Source of the DNA: Parvibaculum sp040390855
Lineage (GTDB): Bacteria > Pseudomonadota > Alphaproteobacteria > Parvibaculales > Parvibaculaceae
NCBI GenBank assembly: GCA_040390855.1
Contig: JAZJXO010000013.1
Span: forward strand, 1 to 64,000
Direction: 5' to 3'
DNA: 64,000 nt
A program made the position numbers and the translations under genes. Position 1 is the stretch's first letter. Each line of letters opens with the position of its first letter. A model generated the notes under the pieces. The model saw only the letters and a program-made list of their open reading frames with translations. It did no database searches and was not told where the DNA came from. Shown piece after piece: positions 25,844 to 34,778 of this stretch.

Positions 25844-26069
25844 AGAACCAGACTCCCATTTTCTAAAGAGATGCGCCCCGCCCATGACATTCGAGGTGGG
25901 CGAAATGTCGTGGACGGGGCGCGATGGCCTGCCGCTTTCTGCGGAGGCGATTTCCGGTCGGTGGGTTTGGGCGGGACCACGGACCGGAGCTTCTGCGATG
26001 TGTTCCTGTCCGAATGGTGGGCTGCCATTCGTGCTGGACCGGAACACCACTCACAGTAGAGACGAATCA
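25844..26069. other. Structured intergenic region with three hairpins
   Basis: No credible gene. A long near-perfect inverted repeat occupies 25873-25922: arms begin GCGCCCCG and end CGGGGCGC, about 21 bases each, with a seven-base loop. A second arm pair (CCGGTC/GACCGG) follows near 25957-25990. A third hairpin, CGAATGG/CCATTCG, lies near 26012-26032. This may be a small RNA on either strand, a terminator region for the glycosyltransferase gene, or a palindromic repeat element. Confidence 0.45.
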
Positions 26070-26097
26070 TTAAACACACGTTAAACGAGTATATAAT
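26070..26097 (+). promoter_or_regulatory. Perfect CtrA-type box overlapping a promoter before yebC
   Basis: TTAA-N7-TTAA (26070-26084) matches the CtrA consensus exactly. TATAAT at 26092-26097 is a consensus -10 element, so the box covers the -35 region. Transcription would start near 26104 and read into yebC-ruvCAB. Overlap with the -35 fits either CtrA activation or repression. Confidence 0.6.
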
Positions 26098-26241
26098 TTT
26101 TACAACAACTATAGGATGCATATGGTCCATGCCGTCGTCACGCCTTCCGGCGTCAGGGCTCTGGATTTTGGGCTTTCGGGCTCCTATAAAGCCCTCAAAC
26201 GGCGCTCCGACGGGGCGCGCACGAACCGATATGGGGACGGA

Positions 26242-26991
26242 ATGGCCGGCCATTCACAATTCAAAAACATCATGTACCGCAAGGGCGCTCAGGATAAGAA
26301 GCGCTCGAAGCTCTTTTCCAAGCTCGCCAAGGAAATCACGGTCGCGGCCAAAATGGGCCTGCCGGACATGGCCTTCAACCCGCGTTTGCGCTCGGCTGTG
26401 CTTGCCGCACGCGCCGAAAACATGCCGCGCGACAATATCGAACGCGCCATCAAGAAGTCGGCCGATCAGGGCGGCGAGAATTACGAAGAGGTGCGCTACG
26501 AGGGCTTCGGTCCGGGCGGCGTCGGCGTCATCGTCGAATCGCTGACCGACAACCGCAACCGCACGGCAAGCGTGGTGCGTTCGCTGTTTACGAAGAACGG
26601 TGGGAATCTGGGTGAAACGGGCTCGGTCTCCTTCATGTTCTCGCGTCTGGGGCAGATCGACTTCGGCGCTGATGTGGCTGATGCCGATACGATGCTAGAA
26701 GCTGCTATCGAGGCCGGTGCCGAGGATTGCCAGTCGGGCGAGGAAGGTCACGAGCTGTTCTGTGCGCCGGACCTGCTACATGAAGTGGCGAAGGCGCTTG
26801 AGGCCAAATTCGGCGAGCCGAAATCGGTCAAGATCGTCTGGAAGCCGCAAAACGCCATCGAGGTTGACGACGAGAAGGCCGAGAGCCTTGTCAAATTGCT
26901 CGAAGCGCTGGACGACGACGATGATGTGCAGCAAGTTTATTCAAACTTCGAGCTGTCCGATTCGATGATGGAGAAAATGTCCGCGTCCTAA
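26242..26991 (+). CDS. yebC: YebC/PmpR family DNA-binding regulator / translation factor
   Basis: A 249-residue YebC protein. The family start MAGHSQFKNIMYRKGAQDKK is present, followed by LAKEITVAAKMG, NLGETGSVSFMF and the acidic end. YebC proteins are described as transcriptional regulators and, more recently, as ribosome-associated factors for proline-rich stretches. The ATG at 26242 has GGGGA upstream. A 42-codon in-frame extension back to 26116 has no family resemblance. It lies directly before ruvC, the usual context. Confidence 0.95.
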   Translation: MAGHSQFKNIMYRKGAQDKKRSKLFSKLAKEITVAAKMGLPDMAFNPRLRSAVLAARAENMPRDNIERAIKKSADQGGENYEEVRYEGFGPGGVGVIVESLTDNRNRTASVVRSLFTKNGGNLGETGSVSFMFSRLGQIDFGADVADADTMLEAAIEAGAEDCQSGEEGHELFCAPDLLHEVAKALEAKFGEPKSVKIVWKPQNAIEVDDEKAESLVKLLEALDDDDDVQQVYSNFELSDSMMEKMSAS

Positions 26992-27042
26992 ACGCGTGAT
27001 GCTTTCCTGAAGGCGAGCGGACCGGAACCAACAGGCTCCCCC

Positions 27043-27585
27043 ATGCCGTCCACTCTCCGTTATCTCGGCATTGATCCGGGCCTTCGCGCTACCGGATGGG
27101 GCATTATTGATGTCACGGGCGCGCGGCTTTCCCATGTCGCCAACGGCACGATCACGTCCAATGACCGGTTGAGCCTCGGCGAGCGTCTTGTCGAGATCGA
27201 GACGGGGCTTATCGCCATCATTGAATCCTATGCGCCGGATGCGGCGGCAATCGAGCAGGTCTTTGTCGCGCGCGATCCCGTGGCGGCGCTGAAGCTCGGG
27301 CAGGCGCGCGGTGTGGCTCTTCTTGTGCCGGCGCGCGTCGGCATTGTCGTTGCCGAATATGCGGCGAACCACATCAAGAAATCCGTGGTGGGCGCCGGGC
27401 ACGCGGGCAAGGGCCAGATCCGCATGATGGTCGAGATGCTCTTGCCGGGGTCGGCGGCGGCCAGCGAGCACGCGGCTGACGCGCTGGCCATCGCCATTTG
27501 CCACGCCCATGCGGGCGGCGCGAATGACCGGATTGCGGCGGCGCTGTTGCGGGACGCCTCCGCGCAGAAGGCCAGACGCGCATGA
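27043..27585 (+). CDS. ruvC: Holliday junction endonuclease RuvC
   Basis: A 180-residue RNase-H-fold nuclease that resolves Holliday junctions. Catalytic acidic residues are in LGIDPGLRATGWG (D near 11), AAIEQVFVARDP (E) and the C-terminal HAADALAIAICHA (D). Its last four bases overlap the ruvA start (ATGA). Confidence 0.96.
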   Translation: MPSTLRYLGIDPGLRATGWGIIDVTGARLSHVANGTITSNDRLSLGERLVEIETGLIAIIESYAPDAAAIEQVFVARDPVAALKLGQARGVALLVPARVGIVVAEYAANHIKKSVVGAGHAGKGQIRMMVEMLLPGSAAASEHAADALAIAICHAHAGGANDRIAAALLRDASAQKARRA

Positions 27586-28196
27586 TCGGTCGTCTCAAAG
27601 GTCTGGTCGATGAAGTGGGCGCCGACTGGGCGATCATCGACGTCAACGGTGTCGGCTATCACGTCACCTGTTCGCGCCGCACGTTGTTGTCGTTACCTGC
27701 TGTCGGCGGGGCGGCGGTTTTGTCGATTGAAACCAAGGTGAGCGACGACGCGATCCGTCTGATCGGGTTCACATCCGACATCGAACGGGACTGGTTCCGT
27801 TTGCTTCTGTCGGTGCAGGGCGTCGGTACGCGCGTCGCCCTCGGTGTGCTCGGGACGCTGACGCCTGCGGATCTGTCGCGGGCCATTGCGCTGGATGACA
27901 AGAAAGCTGTGTCAGCCGCACCCGGTGTGGGCCCGAAAGTGGCGGCGCGTATTGTGGCCGAATTGAAAGACAAGGCACCGCAAGGTGCGACGCTTGCGGA
28001 AACTCTGGAAGCGAGCGGTCTGCCTGTGCCGCCCGGATCGTCCGGCGCAATGCGCGATGCGGTGTCGGCGCTGACGAATCTGGGCTATCCGCAGGCGCAG
28101 GCATCAGGCGCGATTGCGGCGGCGCTGAAACGCATGGACGGCGAGGCGAGCGCTGAACAGCTGATCCGTCAGGGCTTGAAGGAACTGGCGCGATGA
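27582..28196 (+). CDS. ruvA: Holliday junction DNA helicase subunit RuvA
   Basis: A 204-residue protein. The OB-fold start is MIGRLKGLVDEVGADWAIID. Helix-hairpin-helix motifs follow (LLSVQGVGTRVALGVL, VSAAPGVGPKVAARIVAELK), and domain III, which contacts RuvB, is at the C-terminus (ALTNLGYPQAQASGAI). It is translationally coupled to ruvC and ruvB by four-base overlaps on both sides. Confidence 0.96.
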   Translation: MIGRLKGLVDEVGADWAIIDVNGVGYHVTCSRRTLLSLPAVGGAAVLSIETKVSDDAIRLIGFTSDIERDWFRLLLSVQGVGTRVALGVLGTLTPADLSRAIALDDKKAVSAAPGVGPKVAARIVAELKDKAPQGATLAETLEASGLPVPPGSSGAMRDAVSALTNLGYPQAQASGAIAAALKRMDGEASAEQLIRQGLKELAR

Positions 28197-29245
28197 CCGA
28201 GCGCATCATCACATCGGTCAAACGCGAAGAGGACGAGGCCGAGCGATCGCTTCGGCCACAGGTGCTGGCTGATTTTGTGGGTCAGGCGCGGGCGCGGGAG
28301 AATCTGGCCGTGTTTATCGAGGCGGCCCGCCAGCGCAACGAGGCGCTCGATCATGTGCTCTTTGCCGGACCGCCCGGACTTGGCAAAACCACGCTGGCGC
28401 AGATCGTGGCGCGCGAGCTGGGGGTGAACTTCCGCGCGACCTCCGGTCCGGTCATTTCAAAGGCGGGTGATCTGGCGGCCTTGCTCACCAATCTTGAGCC
28501 GCGTGATGTTTTGTTCATTGACGAGATCCATCGTCTCTCGCCGGCGGTCGAAGAGGTGCTCTATCCGGCGATGGAAGATTTTCAGCTTGATCTCATTATC
28601 GGCGAAGGGCCGGGCGCGCGGTCGGTGAAGATTGATCTTGCGCCGTTTACGCTGGTCGGTGCGACGACACGCACGGGGCTTCTTACCACGCCGTTGCGGG
28701 ATCGTTTCGGAATCCCTGTGCGGCTGAACTTCTATGAAGTTTCCGAACTGGAACTGATCGTGCGGCGCGGGGCGGGGCTTTTCGGCATCGAGATGACGCC
28801 GGACGGGGCGCATGAAATCGCGCGGCGTGCACGCGGTACACCGCGCGTGGCGGGACGGCTTTTGCGCCGCGTCCGTGATTTTGCTTCTGTCGACGGCGTA
28901 ACACGCATTGATGCCAAGGCGGCGGACAAGGCGTTGCGGCGTCTGGAAGTCGATGAACTGGGTCTCGATGCGCTGGATCATCGCTATCTCAGGGCGATTG
29001 CGGTCAGCTTTGCGGGCGGGCCTGTCGGTGTCGAGACGGTCGCGGCGTCACTCTCCGAGCCGCGTGACGCGATCGAGGAGATCATCGAGCCTTATCTCAT
29101 CCAGCAGGGGCTGGTGAACCGCACACCGCGCGGGCGCATTCTCACCGCTGCCGCTTTCGCGCATCTGGGATTGCCGCTGCCCAAGGGCGGGATCGCGGGC
29201 TCGGGTGGGGATCAGCCTGCATTGTTTGACGAGGGCGACGAATGA
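28193..29245 (+). CDS. ruvB: Holliday junction branch-migration ATPase RuvB
   Basis: A 350-residue AAA+ motor. Walker A is GPPGLGKTT at about 59-67, Walker B is LFIDEIHRL near 108, and the winged-helix C-terminus (PYLIQQGLVNRTPRGR) is complete. It overlaps ruvA and ybgC by four bases each, so ruvC-ruvA-ruvB-ybgC is one coupled operon. Confidence 0.97.
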   Translation: MTERIITSVKREEDEAERSLRPQVLADFVGQARARENLAVFIEAARQRNEALDHVLFAGPPGLGKTTLAQIVARELGVNFRATSGPVISKAGDLAALLTNLEPRDVLFIDEIHRLSPAVEEVLYPAMEDFQLDLIIGEGPGARSVKIDLAPFTLVGATTRTGLLTTPLRDRFGIPVRLNFYEVSELELIVRRGAGLFGIEMTPDGAHEIARRARGTPRVAGRLLRRVRDFASVDGVTRIDAKAADKALRRLEVDELGLDALDHRYLRAIAVSFAGGPVGVETVAASLSEPRDAIEEIIEPYLIQQGLVNRTPRGRILTAAAFAHLGLPLPKGGIAGSGGDQPALFDEGDE

Positions 29246-29721
29246 CGGTGCGCTCCGACTGGCCCGATCTTGCGGGCCGCATCATCGAGAAAACCCATGT
29301 TTTGCCCGTGCGCGTCTATTACGAGGACACGGATTTTTCCGGGATCGTCTATCACGCCAATTATCTGCGCTTTGCCGAGCGGGGGCGGTCCGATTTCCTG
29401 CGTCTCACAGGCGTCAGCCATACGGACCTCCTTGACGGGCCGGAGCCGCTGGCTTTTGCCATTCACCGGATGGAGATCGACTTCATCCGACCGGCCCGCA
29501 TTGACGACCGGCTTGAAGTGCGGACCCGTTATGTGAAAGCGTCGGGGGCGCGGCTGGAGGCGGAGCAATCCATCCGGCTGCTGCCGGATCAGGGCGAGCC
29601 CATGGAAATATGGCGGGCCAGAGTGATGGCGGCCTGTATCGACGGACAGGGCCGCCCGCGCCGTTTACCGGCTTCCACCCGTGCAGCACTCGCGCCTTAT
29701 GTGGCGGAAGTGACAATATGA
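29242..29721 (+). CDS. ybgC: Tol-Pal-associated acyl-CoA thioesterase YbgC
   Basis: A 159-residue hot-dog-fold thioesterase. The catalytic aspartate lies in YYEDTDFSGIVYHANYLRF, followed by ERGRSDFLRLTG. It is coupled to ruvB and precedes tolQ, as in most proteobacterial tol clusters. YbgC is thought to act on acyl-CoA/ACP in phospholipid metabolism linked to the Tol complex. Confidence 0.92.
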   Translation: MTVRSDWPDLAGRIIEKTHVLPVRVYYEDTDFSGIVYHANYLRFAERGRSDFLRLTGVSHTDLLDGPEPLAFAIHRMEIDFIRPARIDDRLEVRTRYVKASGARLEAEQSIRLLPDQGEPMEIWRARVMAACIDGQGRPRRLPASTRAALAPYVAEVTI

Positions 29722-29959
29722 TGCGGGGCGTACTGAATTTACTCCAAGACGATGTTGTCCCATTGCAACAACATCTCGCTAACCTATTGATGTTCGTGGT
29801 AAACCCGCGCTGCGCCACGGTTTCGACATATTTGGCGGCGTAACTTCAACTTAATTTTGGGGGTATATGGCCTATCGGGCGGTATGAGTTTGCGGCAGGA
29901 ATCTGTCTTGCGCTTGCTCAGAATCTTGGCCTATGTGCCGCTTGACCTGTCTTCTTGCG

Positions 29960-29990
29960 CTGACATGGGGCTTTTGTCCTGACATGGGGC
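29960..29990. repeat. 12-base direct repeat before tolQ
   Basis: CTGACATGGGGC occurs at 29960-29971 and again at 29979-29990, with a period of 19 bases, ending 24 bases before the tolQ start. The rest of the 293-base gap from 29722 shows no gene. The repeat could be an operator or chance. Confidence 0.5.
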
Positions 29991-30014
29991 CATGCTTTCG
30001 GAAATGGATCTTAA

Positions 30015-30764
30015 ATGAACCCGACGACTCAAACGATTGAAACCGGCGTCAACATGGCGCAGGTCATTGCCAATCAGACGGTGAATGCCGCACCCATTGA
30101 TTTCTCGATCATGGGGCTTTTCATGCACGCCGATACGATCGTCAAGATCGTCATGCTCGGTCTGCTCTTTGCCTCGGTCTGGTCATGGGCCATCATTTTT
30201 GACAAGTGGTGGCGCTTCAATCGCGTCGAGGCCCGCGCCGACCAGTTCGAACGTACCTTCTGGTCGGGCCGCTCGCTGGAAGACCTCTATCAGGAAGTGG
30301 GCTCGCGCCCGACGCATCCGCTGTCCGCGCTCTTCATCGCCGCGATGCGCGAATGGCGCCGCTCGCAGGAAATTGCGACGGACAGCTTTCTGGGGCTTAA
30401 AGAACGCGTCGACAAAGTGATGCAGGTCACGATCAGCCGCGAAATGCTCGCTCTTGAAGCCCGTCTCCTGTTTCTCGCTACGGTCGGCTCGGTTGCGCCT
30501 TTCGTCGGTCTGTTCGGTACGGTCTGGGGCATTATGAATTCGTTTCAGGCGATTGCGGTCAGCCGCGACACCAACCTCGCCGTTGTGGCGCCGGGCATTG
30601 CCGAAGCTCTCTTTGCCACCGCGCTCGGCCTTGTCGCCGCTATTCCGGCAGTTGTGGCCTATAACCGTTTCAACAATCAGGTCGGCCGCTTCGGCTCGCG
30701 CATGGAAAGTTTCGCGGACGAGTTCTCCGCCATTCTGTCGCGCCAACTCGACGAACGGAGCTGA
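30015..30764 (+). CDS. tolQ: Tol-Pal system proton channel TolQ
   Basis: A 249-residue inner-membrane protein with three helices. TM1 is near residues 40-62 (IVKIVMLGLLFASVWSWAII). TM2/TM3 contain the family core VGSVAPFVGLFGTVWGIMNS and APGIAEALFATALGLVAAIP. With TolR it uses proton flow to drive TolA, supporting outer-membrane constriction at division. ATG at 30015 was kept because the internal ATG at 30054 has no ribosome site. Confidence 0.95.
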   Translation: MNPTTQTIETGVNMAQVIANQTVNAAPIDFSIMGLFMHADTIVKIVMLGLLFASVWSWAIIFDKWWRFNRVEARADQFERTFWSGRSLEDLYQEVGSRPTHPLSALFIAAMREWRRSQEIATDSFLGLKERVDKVMQVTISREMLALEARLLFLATVGSVAPFVGLFGTVWGIMNSFQAIAVSRDTNLAVVAPGIAEALFATALGLVAAIPAVVAYNRFNNQVGRFGSRMESFADEFSAILSRQLDERS

Positions 30765-30767
30765 CCC

Positions 30768-31217
30768 ATGGCTTTCTCCTCAGGGGGATCAGGTCGCAAG
30801 CGTGGCAAATTCGGCCGCGCCCCGATGGCCGAAATCAACGTGACACCGATGGTGGACGTGATGCTTGTGCTGCTCATCGTTTTCATGGTGGCGGCTCCCT
30901 TGCTCACGGTCGGTGTACCGGTTGACCTACCCAAGACGCAGGCCGCCGCTCTTTCAGGCGACAATGAACCTTTGACGATTTCGGTCGACGCGAAGGGGCA
31001 GATTTTTCTACAGGAAACAGTTGTGACGGCCGACGAGCTTGTGCCGCGCCTTACCGCCATTTCCAAGAACGGCTATGAGCAGCGCATCTTTGTTCGCGCT
31101 GACAGCCAGATTGATTACGGCACTGTCATGGACGTGATGGGCCGCATCAGCTCCGCCGGTTTTGCCAAAGTCGGTCTCGTGACCGAAACGCAGACCGACG
31201 CTCCCGCCAAGAAGTAA
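30768..31217 (+). CDS. tolR: Tol-Pal system protein TolR
   Basis: A 149-residue ExbD/TolR protein. One membrane helix (MVDVMLVLLIVFMVAAPLL) carries the proton-accepting aspartate in INVTPMVDVMLVLL. A periplasmic domain follows. It starts three bases after tolQ, with GGAG upstream. The stop is about 20 bases before tolA. Confidence 0.95.
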   Translation: MAFSSGGSGRKRGKFGRAPMAEINVTPMVDVMLVLLIVFMVAAPLLTVGVPVDLPKTQAAALSGDNEPLTISVDAKGQIFLQETVVTADELVPRLTAISKNGYEQRIFVRADSQIDYGTVMDVMGRISSAGFAKVGLVTETQTDAPAKK

Positions 31218-31237
31218 GGTTCTAGATCACTTTGAGT

Positions 31238-32077
31238 ATGCGCAAGCCGCTAATTTATTCTGGTGCCATTCACGTTGCGCTGATCATTGTGACGATATTT
31301 GGTTTGCCCGCCCGCAAGCTCGAACCGGTGGATTTAAAAGTTCTGCCGGTCGAGTTGCTGACGGTGGCCGACGTGACGAACCTGAAACGTCTGGCGAAGA
31401 AGCAGCCCAAAGCGCCGAAGCCGGTCGAGCAGCCGACGCCGCCCAAGCCCGAGCCGACGCCGGAAAAGCCCAAAGTTGCGAACGCGCCGGAACCCAAGCC
31501 AGAGCCTGCGCCGGAGCCTGAGGAAAAGGCCGAGCCCATTCCGGACAAAACAGCAGAAGCACCGAAGCCGGAAGAGAAGAAGCCCGAGCCGCCGAAGCCG
31601 GAAAACAAAAAACCGACGCCGGTTAAAGAGAAGCCGAAGAAAAAGAAGACGTTCGATCCGAATAATATCGCTGCGCTGCTGAACAAGATGCCGGATGCGA
31701 AGTCTGAAGAGGCGGAAGCGGAAGTCGCCGACAAGGACATCAATGTCGAAGATCAGGATGATCCGACGCAGCCTATGACGGTCAGCCAGATCGACGCGCT
31801 GCGCCAGAAGATCAACCAGTGTTTTGACGCGGGCTTCCTTGCCGGTTCGCAGGACGCCGACAAGCTCTATGCGGTCATCAAGTTCGAGCTTGCCGAAGAC
31901 GGGTCCGTTGTCGGCACGCCTTCGATTGACGAGAAGGGTCCGGGCGCATCGGACCAGCTTGCCATTCTCGCACGTAAAGCCGTTGTGCAGTGCTCGCCCT
32001 ACGACAAGCTGCCCAAAGACAATTACAATGCCTGGAAAGATGTCGAAGCGAAATTCTCAGTGGCAGGGATGCTCTGA
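31238..32077 (+). CDS. tolA: Tol-Pal system protein TolA
   Basis: A 279-residue TonB-like protein. An N-terminal membrane anchor is near residues 1-22 (LIYSGAIHVALIIVTIFGLP). Residues about 48-140 form a Pro/Lys/Glu-rich domain with PKPEP-type repeats. The C-terminal domain (INQCFDAGFL ... DKLYAVIKFELAEDGSV) contacts TolB/Pal. I chose the ATG at 31238; a TTG at 31232 would add two residues. The strongly repetitive middle produces long spurious frames on the other strand. Confidence 0.9.
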   Translation: MRKPLIYSGAIHVALIIVTIFGLPARKLEPVDLKVLPVELLTVADVTNLKRLAKKQPKAPKPVEQPTPPKPEPTPEKPKVANAPEPKPEPAPEPEEKAEPIPDKTAEAPKPEEKKPEPPKPENKKPTPVKEKPKKKKTFDPNNIAALLNKMPDAKSEEAEAEVADKDINVEDQDDPTQPMTVSQIDALRQKINQCFDAGFLAGSQDADKLYAVIKFELAEDGSVVGTPSIDEKGPGASDQLAILARKAVVQCSPYDKLPKDNYNAWKDVEAKFSVAGML

Positions 32078-32322
32078 TGACGGACCGGCGACATGGGGAT
32101 GGGTCGTCAGTCAACCGTTCATGCGGCGGTATGTTTTTCGCAGATGCGAGGCCGTTCCTGTTCATTGTGTCCTTTCACCGTGGCAGGAATGTACTAGCGC
32201 CAAGACGAAACCGCTTCGATTAGCTCCAAATACAGAGCCAATCGTATAATTGACAAAATGTGGTCCCATCCTGCCTGTTAAGGCGAATGATGTGACAAGC
32301 CTAAATGGCAGGAGCAAAGACG

Positions 32323-33660
32323 ATGTTTCAAATGTTCGGTTCTGTGAGATCTGGCGTTTTGGGGGCGGCGACGCTTCTGGCGTTGGTCGCCGGTTTTGGT
32401 CTGCCCGCCCGGGCGGCGCTCCAGATCGACATCAATTCGGCCAAGACCGAACCCATGCCTATCGCCGTCACCGACTTTGTCGGCGGGGCGGGGCAGGAAG
32501 CGTCTGCCGGCATGGACATTGCGACTGTCGTTACCAATGATCTTGAGCGCTCGGGTCTTTTTGCACCGCTGTCCAAGGGCTCGTTCATCGAAAAAATCAA
32601 TGACATGAATGTGCCGCCGCGTTTCGGCGACTGGCGCATTATCAAGGCGCAATCGCTGGTGACCGGACAGACCAAGATGGAAGCCGACGGACGCCTGCGC
32701 GTCGAGTTCCGTCTCTGGGACGTTTACGGCGAGCAGCAGCTCACCGGCTTGCAGTTTTTCACCACGCCCGACAACTGGCGTCGTGTGGCCCATCTCATCT
32801 CGGATGCGATCTATGAACGTCTGACGGGTGAAAAAGGATATTTCGATACACGTATCGTCTATACGTCCGAGACGGGACCGAAAAATCTTCGTGTCAAGCG
32901 TCTGACCATCATGGATCAGGACGGCTACAATCCGCGTATGCTGACCAACGGAGCCGAGCTTGTGCTCACGCCGCGTTTCAGTCCCAATTCGCAGGAAATT
33001 ACCTATCTTTCCTATCATCGGGGTCAGCCGCGCGTGTATCTGCTCGACATCGAAACGGGCCGTCAGGAAGTCGTGGGCGAGTTTCCCGGCATGACATTCG
33101 CGCCCCGCTTCTCGCCCGATGGCCAGAAGATCATTATGAGCCTTCAGCGCGGCGGCAATTCCAACATCTACACGATGGATTTGCGCTCACGCAAAGTGAC
33201 GCGTCTCACCAACACGGCGGCGATTGATACCGCACCGTCCTATTCACCGGACGGCACACAGATCACGTTCGAGTCCGATCGCGGCGGCTCACAGCAGATT
33301 TATGTCATGAATGCCGACGGCTCCAACCAGCACCGCATCAGCTTCGGCAATGGCCGCTACGCGACACCGGTCTGGTCGCCGCGCGGGGACTTCATCGCCT
33401 TCACCAAGATGGCTTCCGGTCAGTTCGTCATCGGCGTGATGAAGCCGGACGGCACGGGCGACCGTGTGCTCACCGAGGGCTATCACAATGAAGGTCCGAC
33501 ATGGGCCCCCAATGGTCGCGTGTTGATGTTCTTCCGTGAACAGCGTGGCGCAAACGGCGGTCCGGGTCTCTGGTCGGTCGATTTGACGGGTCACAATGAG
33601 CGTCCCGTGCCGGCGCCGACATTTGCCTCCGATCCGGCTTGGTCTCCGCGTATCCAGTGA
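32323..33660 (+). CDS. tolB: Tol-Pal system periplasmic protein TolB
   Basis: A 445-residue periplasmic protein. A Sec signal peptide ends near residue 31 (GFGLPARA then ALQIDI). An N-terminal domain (PMPIAVTDFVGG, NDLERSGLFAPL) and a C-terminal six-bladed propeller follow, the blades marked by repeated FSPDGQKI, YSPDGTQIT and WSPRGDFIAF strands. The ATG at 32323 has AGGAG eight bases upstream; an ATG at 32305 would add six residues and weaken the site. The 245-base gap after tolA may hold a separate promoter. Confidence 0.94.
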   Translation: MFQMFGSVRSGVLGAATLLALVAGFGLPARAALQIDINSAKTEPMPIAVTDFVGGAGQEASAGMDIATVVTNDLERSGLFAPLSKGSFIEKINDMNVPPRFGDWRIIKAQSLVTGQTKMEADGRLRVEFRLWDVYGEQQLTGLQFFTTPDNWRRVAHLISDAIYERLTGEKGYFDTRIVYTSETGPKNLRVKRLTIMDQDGYNPRMLTNGAELVLTPRFSPNSQEITYLSYHRGQPRVYLLDIETGRQEVVGEFPGMTFAPRFSPDGQKIIMSLQRGGNSNIYTMDLRSRKVTRLTNTAAIDTAPSYSPDGTQITFESDRGGSQQIYVMNADGSNQHRISFGNGRYATPVWSPRGDFIAFTKMASGQFVIGVMKPDGTGDRVLTEGYHNEGPTWAPNGRVLMFFREQRGANGGPGLWSVDLTGHNERPVPAPTFASDPAWSPRIQ

Positions 33661-34020
33661 GTCGCGTTTGGCTAACGGCGGTTCACTGTAAAAACCGGCG
33701 GTCCGGGCCGGTTCATCAATTGGGTCATTCTGCCTAGCAGACACGAATCTGTGGCAAGATGACCAATATGCGATGCATAAATGTCACTTCTGACATGCGG
33801 AAAAGTCGCAGGCTTCCTAATGGTCTTGCCAGTGTAAATGTCAATCGGTACTATTTTGTTGCGGTAAGGCAACCCAGCTCCTTCTGGCCGGCTGTGCAAA
33901 GCGATCATTTTCCAATTTGTTGGGGCTCGTCCTTCAACCGTTGGGATTGTTTGCCGCCTATACAGCAATAGGATAACTGCGCCGCCTTTGGCCGTTGAGA
34001 TTAAAATGGAGAGCACCCGA
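33661..34020. other. Gap of 360 bases between tolB and pal
   Basis: No credible coding region. A GC hairpin (AACCGG/CCGGTT, 33693-33713) close after tolB may attenuate transcription but has no T-run. The remainder is moderately AT-rich and probably contains the pal promoter; I could not identify a convincing -35/-10 pair. Confidence 0.5.
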
Positions 34021-34512
34021 ATGAAGTCCCCGTATGCAGGCCTGCGGTTCGCCGCCGTGGCCGCTGCCTTTTTGATGATCGCTGCTTGCAGCTCTGACGA
34101 CGCCGCCACTGCCGGTTCCGGCACGGGTTCGTCGATTCAGCCCGGCACACAAGCCGACCTGGTTGCCAACGTTGGTGATCGCGTGTTTTTCGACACCGAT
34201 CAGTCAACGCTGAAAGACGAAGGCAAAGCCACTCTGCAGCGTCAGGCTGCCTGGCTCGCCACGAACAAGAGCGTGACCTTCACACTCGAAGGCCATGCCG
34301 ACGAACGCGGTACGCGTGAATACAACCTCGCGCTCGGTGGCCGTCGCGCCGCCGCTGCGAAGGATTTCCTCGTGAGCCTCGGCGTTGACGCCTCGCGCCT
34401 CTCCACCGTCTCGTACGGCAAAGAGCGCCCCGTCTGCCTCGAGTCGACCGAAGAATGCTGGACCCAGAACCGTCGCGCTGTGTCGGTTGTTGCCAACGGC
34501 GCTGGCAGCTAA
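34021..34512 (+). CDS. pal: Peptidoglycan-associated lipoprotein Pal
   Basis: A 163-residue lipoprotein. The signal peptide ends in a lipobox (LMIAAC) with the acylated cysteine at residue 23. The OmpA-like peptidoglycan-binding domain contains RVFFDTDQSTL, LEGHADERGTREYN and QNRRAVSVV. It anchors the outer membrane to the wall and is pulled by TolA/TolB. The ATG at 34021 has GGAGAG eight bases upstream, so the upstream in-frame codons are not used. Confidence 0.95.
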   Translation: MKSPYAGLRFAAVAAAFLMIAACSSDDAATAGSGTGSSIQPGTQADLVANVGDRVFFDTDQSTLKDEGKATLQRQAAWLATNKSVTFTLEGHADERGTREYNLALGGRRAAAAKDFLVSLGVDASRLSTVSYGKERPVCLESTEECWTQNRRAVSVVANGAGS

Positions 34513-34538
34513 TAGCTGCTTGCTGGTCTGATGATCGG

Positions 34539-34575
34539 GAGCGTCCTTTCGCGCAATGCGAGAGGGCGCTCTTTT
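34539..34575 (+). terminator. Intrinsic terminator of pal
   Basis: Fourteen-base imperfect stem GAGCGTCCTTTCGC/GCGAGAGGGCGCTC followed by TTTT, 27 bases after the pal stop. Confidence 0.8.
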
Positions 34576-34778
34576 CGTTTCGAGTTTGATTTCGTTTCGA
34601 GTCTGGTTTCGTTAAAAGCTTTGCAACAGTGTGAGCGCCAGAACGGATACGGATGAAACGCGAAAAGGGCTGTGCCTAAATTTAGTCGCAGTTTTTGTTA
34701 GGATAAGGACGGGGGTTTGCATTCGGCGTATCAGCCTCATGCAAACAGGGTTGGCAAAATAGTCTTGAGGCAGAAGCG

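Noticed and set aside
26116..26241. 42-residue N-terminal extension of YebC
   Set aside because: In frame but without family resemblance; the standard YebC start at 26242 has its own ribosome site.
31270..31743. Gly/Ser-rich frame opposite tolA
   Set aside because: Mirror image of the Pro/Lys/Glu repeats of TolA on the other strand; low complexity and no start signal.
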